Source: Oikopleura dioica
Lineage: Eukaryota; Chordata; Appendicularia; Copelata; Oikopleuridae
Length of the DNA stretch: 64,000 nt
Assembly: GCA_907165135.1 (NCBI GenBank)
Contig: OU015568.1
Span: 7,572,501 to 7,636,500, forward strand
Direction: 5' to 3'
Part shown: in pieces, positions 9,101-20,044 of the stretch
How the letters are laid out: each line of letters starts with the position of its first letter
How positions within the stretch are numbered: position 1 is the first letter of the stretch
The notes under the pieces: generated by a model
What the model was told of the DNA's origin: nothing
The model's database searches: none
What the model saw: only the letters and a program-made list of their open reading frames with translations
Program-made: the position numbers and the translations under genes

Positions 9101-12100
9101 TCAACTCGTTGAATCAGCGTTTTCAAGGACAGCAGTGGCTTGGGCGAGCGTTTCTGCAGCATCCAGACCAGCTACAATTCAAGTTTTTTAAAGACTTTTT
9201 CTGATTGTCGCTTTACCAATGAATTGCTGGTCTCCGGCAGAAGTAGGTTCGTCTTTCATCATGTCCTCCAGACGAAGGGAATTCGGTGTATTTGCTTGTG
9301 CTGATTCGACCGCCGCTGAGGCTTCGGATGTTTGCGGGCTGTGATCGGTGATCTAAAACAAGCATTTCTTCTTTCATACTTTCCTTTCTAAACTTACCAA
9401 TTCGGGGGCTGTGGAAGAAACGGTGCTTTGTGTTGCTTGAACTGTGGATGTGGCAGTTGTTAGAGTTGCTTGAGTGCTAGAAGGGGCTGCATTTGACTTC
9501 TAGGGTTCATTTAGAGAAAGAATGAATGGAGGGATACTCACAGGAGTGGGCCTATTTGGTTTTGAAACGAGAATGATTTGGTTTTGATTGTTGGCGTACT
9601 GTACAGGGGCTGGCTGAATGATTTGGAACTGTCCTGTTGCTAGGCGAATGAGCTGGGCGCCCTCCGTCAGCGTGATCTGTTGATTACCAGCGTTGACGAT
9701 CACTTGCTGGCCTGGCATGGCTTGGGCGATCATCTGTGCGCCGGGAGGGAGAATGATTTGTTGCCGCTGCGGCGGCGGGGGAGGTTGGGGAGAAACTTGT
9801 TGGATCAATTGACGCCCATCAGGGGTCTGTAAAATGCGATCAAAGAGGGAAAGTCGTTTAGTTTCAAAACCTGGATGAGTTGATATTGCTGACCAGGTTG
9901 AAGATGAGCGTGTGATCCATCCTGGAGCATGACAAGTTGACCCTGTTGTTGTCCACCGCCTTGCTGCATAATCACTGCTTGTTGGGGCTGAGGCTGGACC
10001 TGTAAATTGCAATAATTAACCATCATCATCGATCAAAAAGACTTTACCTTTTGAGGACGTTTTTTCCTGATTCTGACGATTTGCTGCTTAGGCTGAGCTT
10101 GTTGTTGCTGCTGCTGCTGTTCAGGATGAGGAATCAAACCGAGTTGGGCAGCTTGTTCCGCTGTCAGGACAATTTGCTCGCCACTCTTCGAAGGGGACTA
10201 GAATTGATTCGAAGGAAGAAATTAATAAAGAGGTTTACTTGAACAAGTTTGACGACTTGGCGCATTTGTGAAGAATTGTCGCGGAGGATTTGCGGGCTTA
10301 TCTGCTTCACTTGTCGTGGAATACCTTGAGGAGCTGGAGCGATATTTACGAATTTACCAGATGCTGCAATACCTTCAAATGACATGAGTTTTTATTGATT
10401 GTTGATTTTACCTGTATCAAGAACGGCCATTGTATTCTCGTTGTACTGCTCCTTCGGCGGCGGAACTCGCTCCCGCTGTCTTCGGTTTTTGAACCAGTTG
10501 GAGACTTGCACTGCAGTTATGCCTGAGTTGCAGAATTAGTTTTAGATTTGCATAGCATACCCATTGACAGACCCGTCAACTCGGCCAAACGACGCCGCTC
10601 TTCTTGAGACGGGTATCTGTTCCGGTGATAGCTCGTTTTCAAAACATTGCGAGACTTTTCCTTGAAGCAATAAATCGTGTGTTCTCCGTCCCAAATGGTC
10701 CTTGGCAGCGGAAACCTACATCACCATTTCAAAGATCTTTTTTCACAGACTTGTTTTACCTTCTTCGAATTCGGTATTTATCAACAGCTCCTAAAGGCCT
10801 GTTCCTCATTCGTTGGACTTCCAAATAGTGCGCTTTGTACCAAAGTTCCTAAAGATTTGGTAAGTTTGGCCTGATTTTGTCAGAAGTTCCTACCTGTAAG
10901 CAAGGTCTCGGATTTGGTGTGGCCCGCTGTGCGCGAAAAGGGTTCTTCCAAAGTGGCGCACAAAAAGATGTGCGCGGGTTTTTCGGAGCGCAAAGGAGCT
11001 GCGATCGAGGCTCGATCACACCGCGGATATTAGGGATAATCTCGCGCACATATTTTTGTGATCGAGTCACAGCGACCGAATTCTGATGACTTTATTCATC
11101 ATGAATTTGATTTATTTAATTTAAATTAATCTTATCATAATAACAAGTAGAGAAAATTAATTAAATTATGGCTATTCTCAAAATATGGAAGAAATTTATC
11201 TTATGACTGAAATAGACAAATAAACTCCTGATTCAGGAGTCAGAATCTGAACTTTCGATTGATACCTTTTTTTAAATAAGTGTACTTATAAATAAATTTA
11301 CTTGGTTTCAATAAGTATCACATGAGTTATGGCTGTTCGAAGACGAAAAATTTTTATTTTTTCCGGCCAATATGATTTTACTGACACTTCCTGGCGCCGA
11401 GCGGCACTGAGAGGGATTACCATGACCTATTTTTGGCGGTGCGAGAGGTTAAAGTACTTCATCAATAAAACAATTCGAGTTCCGGGTCCCTGTTAATCAA
11501 TTAATCTTATGATTCATAGGTTATGAATATTATAAATGAATTTAATTTGCAACTTTCAAAAAAGTAAGCTAAAAACAGGCGCATGATTCATTTTTTTGTT
11601 GTTTTCAAAGTGATCAATGCCCATCCTTTACTTTTGAATCACGCGACATTTGTGACTGAAAATTTTCGATCACATCATTCTGTGATCGAGAGCTGTGACC
11701 GGCCACATCAGATTTGGCGATGTGCGCGAGTGAATCACAGCACTTTCTGTGATCCGCGAATCCGGCGCACATCTTTTTGTGATACATTTCAGGGGACTCA
11801 TTCTCTCGCACAGCGGGCCACACCAAATTCGAGACCTTGCCTGTAAGAATTGATGATGCTCAGTAGCGAAATGCTGGCTTTCGAGCTGATGATAGAGCGT
11901 TTTGAAGTCATTGATGTGAAAGAGAGCAACACACTGTGCGCGAACAACGTCTTCATTTTGATACAGTGACTTGTCGTTTGGAAGAGAGAGCATGAATTTG
12001 GTAAGTTTCTCATAATCGCCTTTTTCCATAAGGACGTTGCAGACGCAGGCGATTTGGTTGGGCGTGAAGACGAGGGTTTGCGGTCCTTCTCCCGAGTCGT

Positions 12101-12565
12101 TCGATGTAGAAACTGGATCGAGCTATAGAAGTGGAGAATTAGGAAGATTTCGGTTTGGGGGAAATTTACTTGTGTAAGAATGTTGATGATATCTGGATCG
12201 GTGATCGAGCCAGAACCATGCTGTAAATTTGCGAGTTGCTCGTGTGTAAGTGGCTTCGAAAAATAGTTAAAAGATGCCAGAAGTTATCAAAAATGTACCT
12301 CGACTGGAGGAGGGCCAGTTTTGTTCGTCCTGGATCTCCCTCTACCACCAGATCCTGCTGGTGGAAGAAGACCATTCGCAAGTGCTTCATTGTACTGATT
12401 TTTAATCACATCTTCATCTCCTTCGATTTCATCATTTTCGATTTCGTCGATGCTCGGATTGCCGAAAGAGTCTTCATAGTCGTCAAACGCAGGATCGAAG
12501 CCAGAAGCATCGATTCCGTTGATTTCATTGAGATCTGATTGCTGGAATCGAAAATATTCTACCAT
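9101..12565 (-). CDS. SIX4: SIX4/5-class homeobox transcription factor
   Basis: Fourteen coding segments splice to about 660 residues: 12299-12565, 12170-12253, 11841-12122, 10760-10848, 10561-10715, 10412-10510, 10239-10372, 10048-10197, 9871-9999, 9542-9826, 9398-9499, 9217-9352 and 9101-9171 (13 listed exons; boundaries of the last few are firm in phase). The SIX domain starts near residue 136 ([10 protein letters not shown]) and contains LWYKAHY and [18 protein letters not shown]. The homeodomain (about 250-310) has [18 protein letters not shown] and [11 protein letters not shown]. The rest is Gln/Pro/Thr-rich and ends LENADSTS, as in SIX4/5 activation domains. The acceptor at 10510 is preferred to one 12 bp earlier because it removes an insertion from homeodomain helix 2-3. 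The intron after SIX-domain residue HHQFLQ carries a transposon (see separate entry) and must use a GC donor at 11840. Confidence 0.9.
10893..11847. mobile_element. hAT-like non-autonomous element with 8-bp target duplication
   Basis: The element spans 10901-11839 (939 bp) and is flanked on both sides by the direct repeat CCTGTAAG (10893-10900 and 11840-11847). Its ends are inverted repeats beginning CAAGGTCTCG and continuing (G/A)ATTTGGTGTGG CCCGCTGTGCG, with two mismatches in about 36 bp. Looser symmetry runs further in: CACAAAAAGATGTGCGC occurs near both ends, and GTGATCGA-type repeats occur inside. No transposase frame is visible. The 8-bp duplication and CA-start of the ends fit the hAT superfamily (family knowledge); the assignment is inferred. 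It is inserted across the exon-intron junction of the SIX4/5 gene. Confidence 0.8.
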
Positions 12566-12759
12566 TTATAAAATGTCTCTTTTGTACATTGTTTCAATGA
12601 AAAGGGCTTATCCGTTTATTTTCTACTTGTCAATAAAATCTACCAATAAAAGCGAGCATAATGGACCATTGCATATTTATATACTTTTTTCCAATATATT
12701 TCACAATCTACGTTTTTGCGAGACTTAATTATTCGATCATCAGTGCGCTGTGTACCCCC

Positions 12760-14112
12760 TCAATTATCGATTCCCGTAACTGTAAGATGGTATTTTCTAT
12801 TCGCTTCAGAAAGCTGCTGCGCTTGTTTAATGAATCCTCCCGCAGGAAATCGACTTGGAGAAGTTGTCTTGATCGGATTCGCTCCGGGCTCGTCTTCGCA
12901 TTCCGAAGCTGTCAGAGTGTCTGTAGATTCGTTGCCAGTGTCATCGTCGTCCAAATGCTCATTTTTGATCGACACCTCTCTCGGCTGAGTGCTTTCAGTA
13001 ACTTCGCTGAATAATTGATTGTTCGAATCGCTAAAGTTTCCGTCGAATTCGTCCTGCGAATGATCCGGGGACGCCGTGCCAACCGCTTCCAACATGTTTA
13101 TTTCTTGATCAATGACGACTTCGCTTCCGATGCCAATGTCCTTTTCGTCGTCCGAGTTCAAGAAGTTGATGTCGTCATCGTCGTCAGGAAAAGTGATTGT
13201 ATCGCAATTTGAAATCGGCTTTCCAATAAGTTTGCTCAGAACGTTATTGCTCGGCTTCTTTTTTTTGGGATCGATATTATATATCACCATAAGCGACGAT
13301 TTCATAAGCTACGGGCTCAAATTAACGCGTAAATTAATGTATCGTAAATCATCCATGATTTTTATAATCAAACAGATGACGACTTCGCTTTTTCTGATAA
13401 AACTTAGAATTGAAAATTCTGATCCCATGCCTTTGGAGGACTAGTTTTCGTGTTCTTTGCTTCTGCTTTGATCGGATTCTTTTTCGCTTCTTCTGCTCTT
13501 TTTCGTCCAATTTCGCGAAGATTTCTTCGATCCTCGCACCTGGCTTCGTCGACGTCGTTTCTACTTTTGGCACCATGTCGAGAGGATTAATCGGTTCCGT
13601 TTTCACAACTTGATCATTTTCGAGTTCTAGTGCGTCTCCATTGGAATCTCCATTTTTCGTCGCATTTGGTCGGATTCTTTGGCTCCTCGGCGACCTTGAT
13701 TTCGTCGGACTGTCCGTCGACGCTGGCGACAATCCTCTCACAGGGGGACAATCCTCCAGGTCGGGAATGGAACTCTCATCATCTGAGCTTTCTTGATCAC
13801 CGTTTCTCGATCGACCGTTGGAATTTTGAGGCTCTGGTGAGTTTCGCGCTTTTGGCTTTCTTCCTCTCCTTTTCGGGGAATTTCCTTTTGGCGAATTTAC
13901 TCTATAATTTCCTCTTAGTACGATCCTGCGAGAAGAGTGTTCAGGTACCTTGCTCTGGGCGAACTGCCATTCTTCGCTTTGGCATCCCCTTTGAGTGTCC
14001 TCGTTGGAGTTCCATTTCTAGCTGACCTTTGTCTTTTGGTAGGAGGTTCGACCGCTTGAGGTGAATGATTGCCACTTTCCTTCTCGCCTCGCCTGCCCCG
14101 TACTTCTGGCAT
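12760..14112 (-). CDS. Basic/acidic low-complexity protein, probably nuclear, unrecognised
   Basis: Exons 13949-14112, 13442-13901 and 12760-13308 join in frame to 390 residues. The first intron is 47 bp with clean GT..AG ends. The second (13309-13441, 133 bp) is the only solution I found that is phase-consistent and less sure. The protein is rich in Ser, Arg, Lys and Pro at first (PPTKRQRSARNG, PKRRGRKPKARNS, SRSPRSQR) with several possible nuclear localisation signals. A Lys/Arg block follows (KRKRIRSKQKQRTRK), then an acidic half (DDDDDINFLNSDDEKDIG, HLDDDDTGNES). No recognised domain. The layout suggests a chromatin- or RNA-associated factor, but that is inference only. Confidence 0.55.
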
Positions 14113-14313
14113 CACTTACAAAGCACTACAAAACTCCTCTTAGCAAGGATTAATTCACTCGCACATCTTTTTACTTGATTCACGCCACGAAAGAAACGGA
14201 AGAAGAAAGGGTCACTGTCATTTCTATCAATTTAATTAGTGAATTCAATGAATTCAAAGAGAAAAGGAGCATTTTCAAAGGAGAAATTGATTTTTTCAGA
14301 CGTCATTTCAGGT

Positions 14314-14360
14314 CTGGGCTTGGCAGCCTGTGTACGAAACCTGAGTCAGGGTCTTAGAAC
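14314..14360. repeat. Single end of the CTGAGTCAGG inverted-repeat family
   Basis: This starts TGGGCTTGGCAGCC and reads through CTGAGTCAGGGTC, matching the terminal repeat of the complete copies. No partner arm is found within 300 bp, so it is a solo or decayed copy. Confidence 0.65.
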
Positions 14361-15233
14361 ACGGCTTTCGAGCAAAAAATTAAATTCGACTTTGAAGTTT
14401 TACTTTTTTTAATGTTTTAAATTGAATTTTCATTGATTTTGACTCTAGTATTTACTCTATGACTGAATAAACGGATGTCCGACTGTCCGATATTCTTGAC
14501 TTTAGAATTGGCTTGATTTGGATTTCACCTTGGCGAGAGAGATGGTTCGATTCGTGGCTGGGCGCGGTGAGGCGGGTGGCCGGTGGGCCGCGAGTGTTGC
14601 TGCTCCTGCTCGCTCGTGGGACGAGGCGCCTCTGTGTTTGGGTTGTTGTTAGGGCGAAAAAGGGGGCTGGTTCGGGTTTCGGACTCTGCGTGGTCAAACT
14701 GTAAAATGAGCGAAACGGCGTCGGGTAACGCTTGAATCTGTCCCCACGCGCCTGCCCATTCGTCCACGCCTGCCTCCGCCACCTCCACCGCCCACTCCTG
14801 CCTCCCTGCTCATTGGCTGCAGCCAAACGCGTAGGAACCGCCCACACTCCGACCACCAGACGAACTTGATCACGTAGCGCACGGATGATCCTGAACTCGC
14901 ACGTAGCGACCTCCAGCTCAGCAGATTTTCAAACAAGATGCATTTTTTCCACGATATCAGTTTTCCAGCCTTGCGAAATTGAGTGAACAATAATGATAGT
15001 TTTCGGTGACATTTATTGAAATAAATGAGGTCGATTTTGACGACGGGGGAGGGGTTTACGAGGGAATACAGCTTTTTAAGTGCGCTTTTCAAAAAGTTTA
15101 GAATTCAATATGTACAGAAGAATAATCGTAATTTGACGGGAAGACAGTCTGAACGACGAGCCAGAGCTAAGGACGAGGAGGAGAAGAATATACAGTCTTA
15201 GGGGTTCACCTGAGCTCTGGCCGAAGGTGATAT

Positions 15234-15674
15234 TTACAGTCTGACAGTAGTAATGGCCTCAATCGCGAAAGCTTGTCTTTTCGCTGCCATGAGTCGATTT
15301 TGGGTATTGCTAAATTTCAGCATCGGGCCGATTTCTTCAGGAGAAGAGCTTCCCTTTCTCGACTTCCGGCTGCAGTTGTCGCTCTCTCCAGATCGAAAAA
15401 GGAAGTATAAAAATTTCATTGCTTTCGTAATTGCCGACTGCGACACCCTCTTTCTCGATGTGTTGGTGTTTTTCTTGAGCCAGACGGTCGCTGCTTCTGT
15501 CCCATGATCCGGACATGAGTCTCTAAATACGCAAGGGCTGGCAGGGCGCCAGCGTTGCGCCATCTGTGGATAGGTGGGGATAGCGGGATGCCCGATCCCG
15601 AAATTTTCTGAACCTGAAAGGTCAAGAGGGCTCCCAGCTAATCCCTGGAATTTTCGCCACCTCTTCACGGACAT
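15234..15674 (-). CDS. Possible protein of 146 residues, unrecognised
   Basis: A continuous frame with an ATG at 15674 and stop at 15234. It reads MSVKRWRKFQ at the start and has polar, fairly even composition, with basic clusters (RSGESDNCSRKSRKGSSS) and an Ala-rich end (NRLMAAKRQAFAIEAI). It shows no domain, signal peptide or intron signals that I recognise. A 441-bp open frame is moderately unlikely by chance in this AT-rich DNA. However, part of it (about 15540-15620) is unusually GC-rich and could favour spurious frames. Low confidence. Confidence 0.25.
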   Translation of the reverse strand: MSVKRWRKFQGLAGSPLDLSGSENFGIGHPAIPTYPQMAQRWRPASPCVFRDSCPDHGTEAATVWLKKNTNTSRKRVSQSAITKAMKFLYFLFRSGESDNCSRKSRKGSSSPEEIGPMLKFSNTQNRLMAAKRQAFAIEAITTVRL

Positions 15675-16803
15675 TCTATTTCTAGTGAATTTCGGCTCTT
15701 GGTTGGTTAAGATTGAGTATTGCCAACTTGGAAGTCAACAAAAGTCGAACGTTTTCAAGCCTTTAAATGATGCATTCATGCTACGCTAGCATTTCTCCTT
15801 GGCAAGTTACGTAACTCCCTTGTCCTTAATTTTGTAGACAGTTGTTGGTCATGCAGAAACAACAGCTCAAGTTAGTTATCAGCTTCATAAACTCGATGTT
15901 TTCAACTTTCAAATTTCAAGATAATGAAACCGGTCTATTTCTTTACTTTTCTAAGTTCCTTTTTGACCATCAATACTATCGTAATCGACTGACCCCGCAA
16001 CGTTGTCGTTCGGCTTGAAAACCTGCTGAAAGCTCACCCACGATGAAAGGTAGACTGAGTTCTACAGTGCTTGCTGAATTTTGAAGTTATTCAATAGTCT
16101 TGTCGGCTAGGATCGCCTTTGAAAGGTCCTTGTCACCTCGCCAGATTTTATGATTTCAACTCAGCACGCACTTTCACGCGTTCAATTGTTATTGAACCCC
16201 CTTTATTCTGTACTTGCGGGAAGCCACCGGGGAATATAAACTTGGCAAGAGCTCAGACAGAGACATTCATTATTAATTAGGCAGGATAAAGTAGCGGTAG
16301 AAGAGTTGAAATCCCTCGTCTTCGTATTCTTCGTTCGAGATGAATGAGATGATCACAGCCGTGTCTTATGTAAAAGCTCAAATATAGCAACTTAAAATTA
16401 CGAACGAGCCATGTTGGCGGATTTATCTTGTAAATAAAGAACAATCCGGGTACAAAAGGAGTTAACACGTGCTTGAGAGAGTGGGTTCGAACCTTCGCTC
16501 CTGTGAATTTTCGCGGTGCAAACCAATGTGGCTGGTAGAGGCCGCAAAAACGCTCGCCCAATATTTCTCGATGGTGGTTCGATTTATGGTCTAGTGCTTT
16601 GCACCTCCAGATGCTGCTTTTTTCCTGAATATTTGCAAATTAAAGTAATTTATTTCGAACCAGGGCCTAATCGATCCTCGGTGCAGTTTCTGGTGATGTC
16701 GATATCCATTGATAAATTGAAGAATTGTATTCCCATCCCTTCGGGAATTCCAAATTCCCAGCGACATTTCATGTCCGGCTCGTATTTTTCTGGATATCTA
16801 GGT

Positions 16804-16943
16804 CTGGGCTCGGCAACCTGTGCGGAAAACCTGAGTCAGGGTCAGAAACAGCTCTGAAGCGGCTTTACCAGAAATTTTCGTGGCTTTTCATTGATGCTGT
16901 TTCTGACCCTGACTCAGGTTTTCTACACAGGTTGCCGAGCCCA
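16804..16943. repeat. Complete short copy of the CTGAGTCAGG inverted-repeat family
   Basis: 140 bp with nearly perfect terminal inverted repeats of about 48 bp. The left arm starts TGGGCTCGGCAACC and passes CTGAGTCAGGGTCAGAAACA; the right arm is its reverse complement ending GAGCCCA. The internal hairpin units of longer copies are largely missing (only GAAGCGGCTT and GTGGCTTTT remnants). No target duplication is obvious. It lies just downstream of the astacin gene end. Confidence 0.85.
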
Positions 16944-17103
16944 AAGCCAGGAGATTGAATCATTCCCTCCTAAAATTGCAAATTATAGAGCTGATGATCA
17001 ATTGATCAATCAAAAATCGTCCTATTTGTGTGAAATTTCTTCCGCCCTTGGGTACCAATTATCTCCCGGAAGGAAGAAACTAGCCCATAAATCCTTTCAA
17101 TTT

Positions 17104-19731
17104 TCACACATTCACATGGCCTCCTCCCTGAAATGGGCCGTAAACCTGTTCCGTGCTGTTCCTGTCTGTGTCGTGATTGTAATCAATTCGGAAGTCACAA
17201 TTGCGACGGCACGCCGAGCCATAAACCAGCTGGTATCCTTCCAAGCAGCTGCAGATCACACCATTAGTTCCAGAAAAGTGACAGGAATGCTCGCAGCCTC
17301 CGTTGTTTGACGCACATGGCGTCCAGACGGCAGAGAAGCGAACTTCAAAATCGCGGATTCGCGAATTCTTCAAAGGATGATTTCCCCTTTATAATTACGG
17401 GAAGAGTCAGTAGAGTAGAAAATAGTAACTAATTTGACAAGTTTTTGGAACCGATCCCGCCTGGCGAAAAATTTTACTTCCGCCTTGTCGTTCCGGATTC
17501 GATAAACTCGATTATCCAGTGGCCCGTTGCGTAGACCAAGGATCTTGCTTTTTTCAGGGGCGGTACTTCCGATAACAATTGATTTCGGGCATATTTTAAT
17601 GATACGAAGAATCAAAGCGACTTCCTGAATTTCAATGACGCTGCTCCACCCCATCCCTATTGATTTTGATGTTTTGGTAACGCCTTGGAGGCAGATGATC
17701 TATCCTAGCTGTTTCCAGGGTTCACTTTTTTTAATTTCTTGTTTGTGAAAGCAACAATTCATTCATCAATGATGACCCACTTTCCTTCGATATGGTAGCC
17801 CACTGGGCTCGAAATCGTCGTGAGGCAGATAAGGTCGGCTGACAATCGATCATTTGAGGGATAAAATGGGTTGATCAATGAAAACGTCGAAGATGCTGTT
17901 AGATCTGCGCGAGGTTGCCGATCGATTTCGAAAAAATTGCGAAAGTTTGAATTTTACCGCGCAATCTCACACAGAATAAAAATTCATGAGACGGATTTAC
18001 TCCTTGAATTATCATCCTCTTGAACTTTGTGAGAACCAGGAAGACCTCTTGAAAGCCTTCTTGAGGCGCTCTCAACCTTTGTTTGTAAAAAAGTTCATCC
18101 TTGCCGAAACAAAGTTGCCCCAAACGGAGGATTATTGCAGACTGATTTCGATTACTGCTCGTGTTTATCAACAAACCTCAATCCTATTTTCCGATGACAA
18201 TCCGGTACGAGCTCCACTGAATGAGAGTTTTGTACGGCCAAACTTTTTGGCGCAGTGTTATTTTAGTTCAATTTGGTTCGAACTACTGAGGAGTTTGAGC
18301 GTTCCAAAATACAAAAAAAAAAACTCGTCCCGGAAAAAGTCGCGTTGGCGGAAAACAAGTCGACCAATATCGTCACGTGCTGGGATGAGCTTCGGAAGTC
18401 GCTTTTATCAATCAAGGATGGGAAGAGTAATTTACTGTATTTGGCTCCAGAAGGGCACTTTGATATCACGCTCCGTGTTTTCGGCTTAGCCTGAAATTAC
18501 TCCCTTGGAACCAATCCTTGGCTCAACCCGTGGCCCGTCTTTTATCGTGTTTACAAAATTATTATTGCCTTGCTTTAAAATTTGTGCATTTGTAAACACG
18601 AAGCATAAATTTCGATCCATCCATCTGAAATCTCTTCAAGCAATTTGACCTTGATTTTTAGACCGTCACTGACAATGACTCCGAACTGACAATTTTCTCC
18701 TCCGAAAGCGATATCATCCGCTGACAGAACGAGTCGTTTATTAAGAAAAATGCTTCGTCCACAAGTTCTGCAATTGTACATCGACTTGATTCTCCATTCA
18801 TCAATGAAACTGAGCGATTTTCTATGACCGACATCTTCTTTTATAGAGTTTTTGATGTGTATAGACCTGAGTCAGGTGTTGAAGAGCTAAAATGAAAAGC
18901 CGCGTAGCGGCTTTTAAGAACGATGCCGCGAAGCGGCTTCACAAAATGACTATCTCGATGCTTTCAAAATAATTGCAAATCCGCTTTGCGGCTTCTTTTC
19001 TAAATTTAATCCTTCTTTCATTTTAATCCTTGAGAACCTGACTCAGGTTTTATACACAGCTTGCCGAGCTAAGGCATTGATATTCTATTTTGTCTTTCAA
19101 AAACTCATCTTTGTCAATCATCAACTCGGGCAGAAATTCCATCACGGGCAAGCTATTCCATGTAAAATCGTAGACACCGTAGTGCATGATACTGTAAGGG
19201 TCGTAAGGTAAACCAAACGATTCAATTTCCTCCTCGATTTTGAAGTTCTTCCTATTATCTGGGTGAATGTTTTCCCATAGGATTCTGACGGCTGTGTCTC
19301 TATCAGGTCTAGACATTTCGTGGTAAAAGCCGAGCGCGTGGCCAATTTCATGGGCAATCGTGCCGACTTCATCGCATCCTGGTCCCACAGATATTGCTTG
19401 AATATCGGAGTCGGTTTTGTGACCCACTTCTGAGCAGCATCCGCAGTATCGAGTTGTAAAAATGACTCCATCGCCGTCGACTCCGCTCATGGGAAGAAAC
19501 CTGACGCAACTGGCCTTTTCCCAAATCTATTCTGGAATAATCAAAGTCAGATTACTCGATGTACATTAATTTTATCCCTGACAGAATCGCCCGCTTGATT
19601 TTCTTGACCATCAGTTGATCAAACTGCCCATCAATAAGATATGGAACAATGCCATCTTTCCAGTAGATCGTAGCTCTAGCAGTGCCAAGATGAAAGTTGA
19701 AAAAAGTTAGAAAAAGCTGCTGAAACAACAT
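17104..19731 (-). CDS. Astacin-family secreted metalloprotease with CUB and EGF domains
   Basis: Starts at 19731 with a signal-peptide-like MLFQQLFLTFFNFHLGTARA, then the mature astacin start (IYWKDGIVPYLID). The catalytic exon (about 19073-19526) contains HEIGHALGFYHEMSRPDRD, the zinc-binding motif with catalytic Glu, and the Met-turn SIMHY. The astacin end continues at about 18575-18845 (VGHRKSLSFIDEWRIKSMYNC) into a first CUB-like domain (CQFGVIVSDGLKIKVKL). More CUB-like pieces occur at 18263-18490 (FRSSSQHVTILVDLFSA), about 17760-17850 (TISSPVGYHIEGKW) and 17370-17660. An EGF-like domain is at 17104-17370 (CASNNGGCEHSC to CSCLEGYQLV). The tolloid-like layout suggests matrix or house protein processing outside the cell (inference). 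Exon joins between CUB pieces are not fully resolved, and a repeat copy interrupts the astacin exon at 18857-19076. Confidence 0.78.
18857..19076. repeat. Copy of the CTGAGTCAGG inverted-repeat family inside the astacin gene
   Basis: 220 bp. The right end is full (CTTGCCGAGCTAAGG outward); the left end lacks about 19 bp of the terminal repeat. The interior holds three hairpins of the form AAGCCGC-n-GCGGCTT (GCCGCGTAGCGGC, GCCGCGAAGCGGC, CCGCTTTGCGG). TTGAT occurs just outside both ends (18852-18856 and 19077-19081), but because the left end is truncated this may be chance. Confidence 0.8.
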
Positions 19732-20044
19732 TGTGGTACTCTTCTCTACTCAATTTACTCTAAGTAAACCTCTTCAAAATTTTCAACGAATACTCTTTTG
19801 AACAAAGAGGCTTTGTTGTCGCAGTGAAATTTAATGTCAAGGAAGGAAGAGAGTCAAGGTCCAATCGACGAGCGATTTCGCAAGGGTTTGCAATTTTCGA
19901 AAATAAATTTCTGTTGAAAGTTCGAAGCGTTATTTTGAAAGTTTATATTCAATTAAATGAGCGCACTATATTTGCGGTCAAATAAGAAACTCTTTTATAC
20001 GTTTCTGTCGTCCCACTTTCCTCGCAGAGTAGTCCTTCCGTCAA

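Larger units (their letters stand above)
14113..17103. other. Gene-poor stretch with repeat copies
   Basis: About 3 kb without a gene I can support. It contains a GC-rich island at 14550-14880 with long frames on both strands, a 146-codon minus-strand frame at 15234-15674 (listed separately), a lone CTGAGTCAGG repeat end at 14314-14360 and a complete repeat copy at 16804-16943. A single RNA-polymerase-III B-box-like GGTTCGAACC at about 16483 has no tRNA around it. The island could be a promoter or untranslated first exon for a gene on either side. Confidence 0.4.

Noticed and set aside
10877-11846. Frames of 60-90 codons inside the SIX4/5 intron
   Set aside because: They run over the terminal repeats of the hAT-like element on both strands and show no transposase motifs.
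14452-14856. Overlapping long frames on both strands in a GC-rich block
   Set aside because: Low stop-codon frequency from GC content explains them; no splice-consistent extension or domain.
16277-16561. 94-codon minus-strand frame and a B-box-like GGTTCGAACC near 16483, considered as tRNA or SINE
   Set aside because: No A box at the right distance, no cloverleaf stems, and no protein features.
17986-18489. 167-codon plus-strand frame
   Set aside because: Antisense to CUB-like exons of the astacin gene; composition is not protein-like and there are no family motifs.
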